From positions 29,969,968 through 30,033,967 of the forward strand of contig CM023453.1 of the NCBI GenBank assembly GCA_013339765.2: a stretch of DNA of 64,000 nucleotides, given 5' to 3'. Position 1 is the first letter of the stretch; each line of letters begins with the position of its first letter. Below, piece by piece: positions 1 through 11,300 of the stretch. Source of the stretch: Haemaphysalis longicornis (Eukaryota > Arthropoda > Arachnida > Ixodida > Ixodidae). The position numbers and the translations under genes were made by a program. Under the pieces are notes generated by a model that had not been told where the DNA came from, made no database searches, and saw only the letters and a program-made list of their open reading frames with translations.

Positions 1-3000
1 GGCCTAGCGTCGCAAACTTCGGCTCTAAAAACATATCACGGAACCCCGTTGGAGATGGCAGGCGGCGTAGTGTTTTGTATACGGTGGCCGATGTTCTTAC
101 GCAGTGCACGGTCGGGGTGCTAGACGTCGTACTTGGAACACCGCGGGAGTGAAAAATTCACGACGTAATGATCGTGATAATAGTGCGAGGAATATATATA
201 AAACGGCCTTATTTTGGGCATTGACGCAGACGCCGCTTTGCTTTAAGCAGTAACGCTGCCCTGCTTGTTTCCTAAGAATGTCTGTGGAGTTGCTTTTCTC
301 TTCTGTTCGACGTACAGTACCCACTCGTTATAAAGAAATTGCTTTGTTAAAAGTGTTTCATGTCCCTCATTGCAGCGTATTAAGCAAATTATCGCCGCTT
401 TTAGCGAATTATTGTTTAGAAAAAAAAAATGTTTTCTGTCATGAGGAGTTGCGCCGGGGAAAGTAAACCCATGGCTAGAATATCGGTTTTTCCTTCCTTT
501 ATCACAAACAGAGACTGTTTTGCTGCAGGGCAATTCATGTGTCACGAAACAGTTTATGTGCCATTACATAAATTGTGCCGTCCACCTGTATACAGTGTAC
601 TAGAAGATAAGGTGCGTCGTGCGAGGGAAAAACCAATGGAGAGCGCGGGTCCCTTTTGCGATGAGAAAAATTTTTGGAGCGCAGGCGTACCCCAGAGAAC
701 TCCTGGTGTAGCCAGCTCCATCTATAAGTTTTTAAATAGAACTGAACAATTATTTTACGTGTTTTATAAAACTTTATACCTAAAAATCAAGAAATAAGAC
801 TATCTGGGGTAAAAAAATAGGGATTAATTTAACAAACAAAACTTCTGAAACCAACTGGTAAGCAGCGGCCGCCAGGGTGCACTGCTAACAACAGGAGTTC
901 CTGAGCAGAAATTTTCATCGCAAAAGGGACCCCCCTAATCGGCCCGAACGACACGCCTCTTTATTATAGTACAGTTGTAACCTGTATACAGAGTGACTCT
1001 CGCCGTGGAAAGTTTATTTTTGTTAAGTTTCCAACCACAAGAATTTCGAACGGGACACGACTCGAGGCTGAACGACCGCGCAGCCTGCCAGGTATGCGTT
1101 TGACACGTCGCACAGATGCACTTTCCTTGGCATTGCACAGCAGATCTTACGACATGGTCACGGAGGTCTTTTTGTCTACGCTCGCATTCACAGATGCCTC
1201 GCTAGAATGGAGCTTATACAAGAGACTCCGCCTCCGTCCTCCTTCGCCCTTTTTTCTCCGCCCAACGTAGGAGTGAAATCTCTCACTCCATCAAGATGGT
1301 CCCCGGCGGCTAAAGACCCGCACCCACGCGCGAGTTCGCTGACGTTGTTTCCTGCGAAGTGACCTGCGTGGGTGGCGGCGCTGACGAAGGCGAAGATGTG
1401 GCAGCTTTATTAATCCCCGCGCTAACATAGACAACGCCGAATTTGGAAAAAGAAAGAGAAGTGCACGGAAAAGGCGCAGCGCCAAGCTTTACCTTCTGTC
1501 TGGCGCGGGAAAGGTGCACAGAACGCTACAACTCAGTGCTACATTCAATGCCTTCCCGCACTTTATAGATGTGCGAAACGTCAGATAACGGAATGGTATT
1601 CTTACCGATCCTTCTTTAAACTCTGAGAAGCATTACCGAGTTATACGTAATATAAGGATTTATGGCCTCCGTTCCAGGATTCCGCTCTGCATGAGCCGTG
1701 GAATAGAACACGCGTCCCTCACGCCAACAGGAACCAATCTTTCCCTACTCCAACTCCGTGTATTGTTTCCAGCTTTTCAACGTCTTTGCTAAGACAGATG
1801 CTAAACGTGGCAACTTTTTTTTCTTCTTCTTCTCATATTCCCGTATTCTTCCACAATCTCAAAAGGGTCCCGCACTTATCCCGCGCTTTTTCTTTTCCCT
1901 CTCATCTCAAGTTGTCGGCGGGTGTTGGAGCTCCCACCTCGCGTAATCAAACTAGATGGAACGGGAGAAACGTTTGTTTGTGCGTATTCCAGCCTGCCTT
2001 TGTTCGTATACCGACGCGTGGCATCTTTCGCGCGGCCAGAATTTAGTGGCGGGTTGGGGGGAGTGCTCTTGGAGCGGACAATAAATAACCTCCCGTTTCT
2101 TTTCGTTTGCCTCGGGTCTTTTTAGGATCTCACCTAACGCCGCTGCTGCTCTTTCTGCCGCCGCATTCGCGATATTGCTGCTATGGCCGTGTGTCCCGTC
2201 GAAACTCATTAAAAAAGTTGAGCGTGCTCTGCCGAAAAGCGCGCTTCCACGACATGTGCGGGGAAGCCTAACCGGCATCAACAACAACAAGCGACGGTAA
2301 GGTGGTGCCCCCGTCCCCTCCTCCCGCGGGGATGCAAAAGTAGATGTGCACTGTAGGCCACGTTATTAATTTTCACACTCGCCTAAAAAGCAGCAGCCGC
2401 GTTGGCTAAGAGTGGAGAAAAGGTGCGTACGGTGCGGAAAAGGCGGGTGCTTCGCATTCAATATTAATTTCCTCCGGCGCAAGATATCCTGTCCCTCCGG
2501 ACTCGACCCGGGGGAATGAAAAGAAGCGACTAGACCTTCATCTGCTCGGGTCTCGGGAAGTTACAAGATTGGCATACAACAACGCAGCTAGCATGACCAT
2601 TTTCGGGGATAGACAACTATGGCGAAAAGAAGGAAAAAAAGAGGGGAGAGGTGAAAACTAGACGAGAAAAGAAAGAATGTTGTGCTGTTTTTCGATGTTG
2701 AGAGTGCAGCGGCGGCGACTGCGTCGTGTTCCATATTTTAACTAAAGGAAAGAGAAAATAAGCAACATGCGAAGGGGGACACGCTATCTTGCTGGATAGT
2801 GCTTGGTAATTTCATCTTCGATCCTTCGGTGCTTGTCTAGTTGCATCTTTTTACTCTGGAAACGCTTGCTTCCCTAATTTGGTTCTCCGGCTCTCTCCTC
2901 ATTTTAGGCTCCACCTAAGCACCGCCTCCCCCCTTTTCACCACGCCTTGTTCATTTTTTGGGGAGTCATCTAGTTTGCAATTTCGGAAGCACCAAAGCAG

Positions 3001-4936
3001 ATGTCTTCAATGTTTCCTCCATTTCAAATACAAAGTATCGCACCGTATACCCCTAGCTTCACCCCAAAAGCCAAGCGAGAAATCTTTTACGCTGCGTTGT
3101 GCTGGTGTCTCTCAAAACAACTTTTTTTTCTGTTTTTTCTTACAGGGTGGGGACTTGTCGCGTGATCGTGCTTTTGTGAGCGAAAAACTAAGCCGAGTGC
3201 AGGTCCGCGCGTGTGCGCATAATTTCGCGCAGGCATTTTGCATGCGCGCACACATGCACCTACATGGCTCCTAGAAGACTTTACACGCCCGATCGTGTCG
3301 GGCGTGTTCGCAGCATCTCGGAGGTCCAAAATAACATCTCTGTTTTCTTTTCCCTCGTCATCCTATACCGTATACTAGCTTCGTGCGCTTTAGTATCCCC
3401 TTAGCGCCGAACAATGTGTGTGCGCGGCCTTGAACAAATAAGAGGAAATTCAGTAAGCTCACGCTTCTTGTTCGTGATAACCCTAAATTAGTGACGCCGG
3501 ACTTGTATTCTTTCTTAGGTCCGCGCTTTGTTTTCGAGTGGGCTTTTGTTCTTTCCCAACTTTCCTCTGTTCAGCTAAAGACTTCACGCGACTGAGCGCT
3601 CTTTGCGCGGCCAAAGGGTTTACTGAGTCCTTCAGTTATAACACGCGAACTCCGACATTTCGAGTTTTGTTCGCTGTTTCAAATTTTGCGAAAGCCGCTG
3701 GTAAACTAGCTGAATTGTCGCAACCGTCGGAACGACTTAATTCGTTTCTTCCGTCGCTGCGGGTATCGGAGTACTTTATCTTACGCACGTTGGATGTCCA
3801 TCCGAGACGAAAAGTTTGAGATTATGCACTGGAAGCTATCGTGAGACCAAAATTTTCGCTTGGCCAGAACTTTCAGCGAAACGGCGGGTTAAACGAGAGA
3901 AGACTGAATATCCGCCTTGCTTGAACATCTAATACTTAGATGTCCGCTTACAGCGAACACATCGGGAAACTGAAATTAGTTCCTTATGTCCGCTTTCGCT
4001 ATATCTGGACCCAAAGTCTATGTATATAAATGGTAACACGAAACGAAGATTGGTTCGTTATAGCCACTATTTCGTTAAAACCGGGTTCGCTATTATTGGG
4101 CTGTACTGTATACTGAGTACTAGTATTGAGTATATCTTCGGTTTTGTTGGCTGTTGGAGGCTGCTCGGTATTGAGAACCGGTACGACAATGTACCAGTGG
4201 AAAAGGGGTACAGAACGCTGCCGCCAGAATTATATCGTGCCTCTATAGTGACTACTACGATATGTAGTTGGCGTTTTTCTATTACACCTGACTATCGAGC
4301 ATTAAACCTCCGCTGGGCATTTTTTCGGGAGTGAATACGATACATTTAAACCTTCAAATGCAGAATAACGAGTCAGGTTCAGAGCAGTAAGAAGTGTAGC
4401 TATTTTTGCTTTCTTTGATACGGCGAACGGGCCAGCCGGTACATGCGGTCCGTTTCCGGGTACGCAGCTGGTAGATTCGCATCCACGCGTGTTGCGGCGC
4501 AACAGCAGCGCAGCCATCGCTTCAAGGGCAGGAAGCAGCCTGTCGTAGCTGCCGTGGCTCATTCCGCCGCCGTTCAATTTTATACCCCTTCAACAATACG
4601 ACGACGAACTTCACCGCCTCGTTGCCGTGGCAATTTCCGTCATTTGCGACGGACTAACGTCGCGTTATAGAGCAAAAAAATTGCGATTCCTGCGCGGCAT
4701 GAACTAGCCCGGGGTTTTCTTACATCTAATGGTATTTTTTACATCTAGAGAATCTTGCAACAGATTCAGCGACTTGTTTCGGAGAGGCAAATTCAAAACA
4801 CTGGGCGAGAAATTAAAATCTGCGTACTGCGGGTGAAATAAAAAGGCGCACATTGTGGTTTCAAAAAAAAAAAAGTTTTAATGAACCGTCAAGTAGACCC
4901 CAGAAACAGTTGGCTCAAGAATCCTCGTAGCGGAAG
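1..4936. other. No gene recognised
   Basis: Open frames here are short and of random composition on both strands. Poly-T/pyrimidine stretches near 1816-1850 and 3121-3135 were noted. Apart from the MITE remnant near 4046 nothing is supported. Confidence 0.5.
4046..4113. mobile_element. Possible remnant of the same MITE family
   Basis: ttcgttatagccactatttcg and gggttcgctattattggg end in tactgta, resembling the terminal part of the MITEs at 14227 and 50807. The second end was not found. Confidence 0.25.
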
Positions 4937-5100
4937 GATGCGGGTTCGAAGGATGCGAAAAAACAAGAAAACGCCTGTGCATCGAGATTTAGGATCACGT
5001 TGTAGGCCCCTAAGTAGCCTAAATTAATCCGGAGCCCTCCACTACGGCGCGCCTCATAACCCAGGTGTAGCTCCGGCGCGTTAAACACCCAAATTGTAAG
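4937..5100 (+). mobile_element. Ruka-like SINE, second copy
   Basis: It has box B (gatgcgggttcgaagg) followed by diverged body and the near-identical segment aattaatccggagccctccac through ggcgcgttaaacaccc, the same order as the minus-strand reading of the copy at 41559-41751. It is older and more diverged; no TSD was seen. Confidence 0.6.
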
Positions 5101-5149
5101 GATCCGGATTAATATGCGAGCGCCAAAACCTCGTAAACGCAGTCGTTTT

Positions 5150-5215
5150 TTTTTTTGTTTTGTTTTCGTCTCCACCATAAACATAGACACCGCTGCCGGG
5201 ATTAGAACGCGTGAC
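5150..5215 (-). mobile_element. Ruka-like SINE fragment
   Basis: On the minus strand, gttctaatcccggcagcgg followed by tttatggtggagacgaaaa corresponds to box B plus the start of the SINE body in the 41559-41751 copy. Only this part is recognisable. Confidence 0.4.
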
Positions 5216-5604
5216 GTTGTGTTTTTCCTCGCCGGTGTGAATCCTGTCGACTGCGCCAGCCGTGTAACTTGCACAGTTGCGCGACCACACAAGCCGCACG
5301 TGAGGATACTGAGCGAGCCCAGGACAAGCATCACTCGCTTCCACAAATGGGCAGTTCTCAACTACAAGTTTTCGTATCACCCTTTAATAACCGTATATTC
5401 CTGGGGCAGCGGTTGCACTAACGTGCGCGAGAAGAGATCAGACAAAAAATTAACTGTGGTTGATTCCTCTGTCATAGGAATCGGTAAAACACGAAAGTGA
5501 AGTGGGCTGCGAAATCTGCAACTGAGCATTATTTGTGGGTCAGTGGCTGTCTTGTGGGTGTGCGTGGGGAGCGACGTCCTGTTGGCGGGTCGCTACGGCA
5601 AGGG

Positions 5605-5685
5605 TGTACTGGCGTCATTTCCGTGACGACGTCAGTGTGTATCCCGCCCGGCATAAAACACTTTCGTGTTTAAATAGAATATCCG
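5605..5685 (+). repeat. CRE-containing dispersed repeat, copy 1
   Basis: tggcgtcatttccgtgacga, then cgtcagtgtgtatcccg and ataaaacactttcgtgt. The same blocks recur at 5793-5868 and, inverted, at 54430-54513. Confidence 0.6.
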
Positions 5686-5792
5686 AAAACGAGCCACCCG
5701 AAATATAACGTACTGGTTAGAACTAAAGGTTGCTTCCCCGCAAGAAGACCCTGTGTGCAGGGATGCACCCTTTACATGTTACTTGCTTTGTT

Positions 5793-5868
5793 GTATTGGC
5801 GTCATTTCCGTGACGGATATGACGTCAGAAATCTTTGTGTATCCCGGAATAAAACACTTTCGTGTAAA
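5793..5868 (+). repeat. CRE-containing dispersed repeat, copy 2
   Basis: tggcgtcatttccgtgacgg, atatgacgtcag (including a perfect TGACGTCA palindrome), tgtgtatcccgg and aataaaacactttcgtgt. It sits 188 bases downstream of copy 1 in direct orientation. Confidence 0.6.
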
Positions 5869-6890
5869 CAAAAAAACTGGCCCGCCGCGATTTCTCATCA
5901 CCTGATCTAAAGGCGTCCCAATCCCAAGCGCAGAAGTTTGTTGCTGGCGCGGAACTCCGTACTTGTCGGTCGGCGCAGCGCGAAGAAAACGGCAGCCGTC
6001 ACGAAGCGGCGGTGAGCCGTCACGTTTCGGTCGGTGAATGAAGCGTCGACGTCTCCTAAATCGAAAGCCGAACGCCGCGCAGGCACAGCTGTCGCGCGAC
6101 AGCGATACAAACTTCTCGCCCCGCGGGCGACGCAAATGAACACGCGAGTCAAAGATGGGCCGACTTAAATAACGCCTCCCCCTCCTTCTTTCTCGCACGT
6201 CGCGAGGTGTGAGTTATTGGCAGCTCCCCCCTCCCCCCGTTCGTCTCTTCGTCTTCCTCTTCCTGCTGCAAGAAACCGCGTCGTCTCGGCGCAGTCTTTT
6301 CCGACACGCGCAGTTGTTCTTGTGCCATGACACCTGCCCCGGCGCCCACGGAGGCGTAAGCGACTCACTTCCGCCGTTTTCACCCTCTCCCCCCTCTCTT
6401 TCTTGCGCACGATGCAATTATGAAAGTCAATAGCTTCTATACTTTAAAGCGCCGCGCGTATCGGCTGCTAATGTAGCATCTTTCATACAACACTGTCCTC
6501 ACTACAAAGCTCTCTCTTAGTCATGCTATCTGCGAGTCAAGCTCAGTACCGATGGTAAGCGTATATTGCGGTCGCATATGCCACGGCGTCTCCTGCCGCA
6601 ATTTTCGCCTAGTTTGGACGCTAACATTCCGTACTAGGGACGCAATAAATCCTTAATTGGGCGGATAGTGAGAGATTTTAGCGGCGTGCCGTGTGTATAC
6701 ATAGCCCAGCAACTGGAGCCGAACTTAAGTGCGTCTGAGCTTGTTGCAAGAGTTTTTGTAGCGTGAGATATACTGGCCGAGGTCGTGGAGTTTCGCGTGG
6801 CTCCTGGAGAGCCGTGTTGCGCATGCGCGAGGAGCAGTGACGTCTCACGGCGCACAGCTGGGGCGCCGGAGCCGCCGCCGCCCCGGCGGG

Positions 6891-6914
6891 ATTGGATTGG
6901 ATTGGATTGGATTG
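6891..6914. repeat. (GGATT)n pentanucleotide repeat
   Basis: Five perfect GGATT units (gggattggattggattggat and onwards). It is not the arthropod telomere repeat TTAGG. Confidence 0.8.
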
Positions 6915-8262
6915 AAAATCGTTTTAGCAGCAGTAAGCATGATAATCAGCTAATCCTACACAACCAGGAAACCTAAGAATAACCAGCTGAACCTTAGCTC
7001 ACGCTACGTATATCCTGCCATAGCCGAGCTAAGCCCCTGCAAATGTTTTTTAGATATTCTCGAGTTTATATCAATTTTGGCGTTCCTTGAGATCTGCACC
7101 ATTCTCAGTGTGATTCTGACTGCGTTATTGCTATTAATCCACAACGACAAGACCTGTCGGACGTTCTCCTGTTAAGCCATGGGCAAGCCGCCGGAATATC
7201 CGGGGTGGCACCGTTTTATCGCTTCTCCTCGGTACACGTAAGCCGTGCGGGATAGGCAGTTTAGTCACGTTGCTGCCGCATTGCTTGCTCATTCGTTAAT
7301 CGCTCCGCATTCGCAACCGAATTGTTGTTGTTGCGTCGCAGGAGTCCTCCGATGCCGGCGTGCATTCCTCCGCGGTTTCTCCGAGGAAGAATGGAGTGGG
7401 GAGGGGGAGGCGGCACGAAGCGGATGTGCTCGGCGGGTGGGCTGTGGGGCGGCGTTTCTGCGTCGGGCGCAATCGGGACGCGTGCGCCCAAATCGCGCGC
7501 GGCGGCTCATCTTGCGTGGGCGTCGTGCTGTACAGAGCGACCGGCGGGCACGCGCCTAAGTCGCCTGTTCGTGCATCACAGCGGCGAACAATTACCCACC
7601 ACGCCTGCGCGCTCGAGAAACGCTGCACACGAAGATGCCGCGGCTCGGCTTCCCCTTTAGCGCCGACGCCCATCGCGGAGACGGCTTCGTGAAACGAAAG
7701 CGGGACCCACTCTACGACATGACACGGGGAGAGGCTCGCGGCGCGCGAAAACCCGATGCTGACTCGTGCCGCACTCGGCCGTAACAAGTTCTACGGGCGA
7801 CGACGACTTTGATGATGATAGGCGATGTAATTTGGTGCAAGCTGACGCTCCCTGTCAGGGACGTCATGTCAATCTTATCGCTTCTTCGCTGTCTTTCGTC
7901 CTGCCCATTGGCTGCGGGGTTAGACGTCTAAATCATTATGCCTTCAGTGTGCCTGATAACCTAAGCGTCCGTAAACGAATTCGACGTCCCCTTCTGCGCG
8001 GTGTACCCTCCGGCGGGTTAATCTCTATAGTGACCAGTCACGACCGTCGACGTATTCGGTGTTGAGCCTCTCTTGTGCACGGGCCGCGTACCTTTGAGTA
8101 CAGCGACTCACACGCGCCCATATCAGACGCCCGCCAGGGTAAATGGTGAGGATACTTACAGCGAGCTTAAGTCTCTCCGTACGCAATGCCACCCCGTTCG
8201 CAAACAAGGCTGGTAGGGATTCGGCATAAGTATACGTGCAGGCCGATATCAAACGCGTATCG

Positions 8263-8267
<5 letters not shown>

Positions 8268-8306
<39 letters not shown>

Positions 8307-8363
8307 CGAGAAGAGAAGAGCGCGAGCGATAGATAGAGAGAGGCTGAGAGAGAGAGAGAGAAC
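8268..8363. repeat. (AG)n microsatellite, interrupted
   Basis: Long GA runs broken by cgag and gatagatag segments. Confidence 0.9.
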
Positions 8364-11300
8364 TATGATCATACAGATGAGTTTGGTGGAGCGCCATATA
8401 TGTGTACCCCGCGTAGCCGTCTGTCATACACTGGGCATGTTTATGTACCAACGCGAGTAAAAAATTTTCTGTCACCGAACCTTGTGTTTAGGTCGGCTTT
8501 CTGCGTGTCGTGCATAGCACGTGTCAAAGAGGGAGTTGATGACCGGTTACAGGGTATGCTTAACAAAACCGATATCGCAGACATAGTTCAATAAAGCATT
8601 TCTATAAAAAAATATTTACTTGATCTTGCATCAACGTCTCGCGTATACCGGTATTAGCAGGCTGCTTATCTCTGACTAGCGAAGCGTTCGTCGCATGCAA
8701 TTGGACCGAAGCACTGGCAGATGGCATCGCCATTACTGCAGATTATGCGCGATGGAGCATTAGCTGACTAATTTATTGCGAAACACATCGCCCACAGTCC
8801 GTTTTCAAAGGCACAAGTGTTCCGCGTTGCATTCGCTTGCGCTTTTCATCGTCGACTGGTTGTAGGAAACAGCAGTTAACAGTGCGTTACGGTTTTTTCC
8901 CGGGTTACAGCTATGCCCTAACGATAAGACGCTTTCGTGACAGGTGAAGAGAGACTGTCGCAACTGCTATAGGCACCTGTCGACTGACTTGCTTGCTGCG
9001 TTGCTGCTAAGCGTTTCTAACTCTGCGAGACTCGTGGTACTGAGTGCACACTCGCGCTTGAAGTGAAGCAGCGAGACACTGCTGCAGTAGAAGCCTTGTA
9101 CACTCTAAGAAGTCCTGTGGTTGAGCTTCATCGCAGTGCATTTGACAAAGCAATACGCGCAGCCAACCATGGAATTTACGAATGACATGCGATTTGGCTG
9201 AAAAGTTCTGTATGCGCTGTGGTATCCCGCAATGCAAGCTTGACGTTCTGCATGCATTCCACCGAGCCACAGCGCAGATCACATTTTTGAGACAAACGTT
9301 GCTGTCATTCGCCGAATTTCCTTCGTTGGCGGCATCTACTTGGGCTCCCACGTACATTGTGGTGAAGCTGAATCATGGGATTGCCTTTGAGCGTGCTTTC
9401 CTCTTCGTCGTACGCCTGCGTCGCATGCTGGTGGCTTGTGAAACTCTGGGGTGCGCGAAGACTCCTCCTGATGCTTCCATGACTTCGCTCTCAATGATCG
9501 CACCTTCTAATTTCATTTAAAAATGTAGCACCTGATGATTTTAGTCAAATTGGAGTGTGCCGTCAGCTACATTGTGTGTGAACGTAAATGAGGTGGTCGT
9601 AACTTAATTCGCGCATAGTAAGCGCGAAGGCGCTCGCTGTGAGGCGTCCATCCGGCCAGGCCGCCTAAGCGGCGCGCTGAGTGAGGCCTTCTCGAAGCGA
9701 AGTTTTTACGACCGTCCTCGACCGACTGATCTCCGCCCCGATCGACGCAGAGCGAGAGGGGGAGGAACTCCACCGCTGCCGTATTTCAGCCCCGCGTGGA
9801 GCAAAAAGGCCTCCGTGCAAACCGGCGAAGGAGGCGGAGAGAGGCGTCGTTGATAAGTGTCGATCTTAATTGCGCGAGGAGGCGAGCGTCGGCGCGTCGA
9901 AATGACGACGAGTTAGTGCGCTCGGCCGCCGGCAGCCGGAGGACAGTCGGGGGTATCGTTTCCCGCCGGATGCGCGTTTTTCCTGCCCACTTGCCATATG
10001 GGCGATCGGAATCACTTGCCATATGGATTATCGGAATCGCTGAAGAAGCCAGACCGCTTATACATACGTCTGTGCTACGTACGAATGACTGTGGCTATCT
10101 GCTTTTTCTCTTATTTTTATTACGCCTCTCTTTGCCATCCCAACCTTTTTTTTTTTTTTTTGTCGTGCAGCTTTGAAGGGCGCCAGGTGTGAACATGTCT
10201 GCGTACTTTCGTGGTGCACGCGAAAAAATGATTGGTTAAGGCAGTGAAACACAAGCTTTCTTTTTTAAAAGTGTGATCGGTGAGCCCTGTCCATATGCTT
10301 GTCCAAAAAGCAGGTGGCCAAATTCATTCCCAGACGCTTTTCCACGTCTTTTTTATTAAAAGTTATTCTCTGACCAGAATCGTGCAGTGTGGCGGCTTTT
10401 CTGCGGTCTCGATGTTCCTTGTTTTATATTGAGCCGCTCGCGTTCATTAAGTGATCATATTCATAAAGTGATTTAACGGTGGTAGTGCCTTAGCGCATTT
10501 TACTTTTCACTAGACAGAGTCGTAAGCCTTCGAGACACTTGCGCTACTCGCGGCGCCGCTACTTTTTCCCACCTTCTGCACGCTAACGTTTTTTGAGCTC
10601 TTGCATAAATAACGAATTAAATGAAACTCAACAGCCGAAGTTTGCTTTCATTGGCGACACAGGTCGCTGGCTGCCTGGGAAGACGAGGCACTGGGTTGTG
10701 GCGCCCTCTGGGGACAGCCCGTATTCAGCGGGGCCATTAATTTGTCGGCGCCACTCTGAAACAAAAGCCCCCGCCATACGTATATATCCCGCAGGGGTGG
10801 GATTGAACTGCGCACGCGCGCGTGCGTGCGCCTTTTATAAATAACGGAAGTGGCTTCTATATGCATGATGCCAGCAACCATTCGAGTCGGCAGTCGAAAT
10901 AGAGGAGGCAAAAAGAAAAAAAAATGAGAGTCGGGTCGGAGAGGAGGAGATGGCAGCCGACAGGAGTAAAAACAATAATATTACGCAAAACAAACAAAAA
11001 AAAGGAAATGAACAGCGGGAGGCAAGGAGGAAGGCGTCGGCACAGACCGGGATCAAAAGTAACGGCGTCAGTCAGCGCGAAGTCTGCGGCGAAGGGGGGA
11101 GGGAAGGTAACGGGAGAAAAGAAAAGGAGAGGGGCGAGGGGGCGCCACTCGTGGGGCGGCGGCACACCGGTTCGCGAGGGCGGCGCTCCGCAATTAAAAC
11201 CTTTCGCCCGCGCGCACAGACGAGAGCGTCAGTATTATGTGGATCATAAACCTTTATCTCGCGCAGGCCACACACGCCCGGCGATACTCATTATTTCCGA

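Noticed and set aside
6891..6914. Telomere-like repeat
   Set aside because: The unit is GGATT, not the arthropod TTAGG, and only five copies are present.
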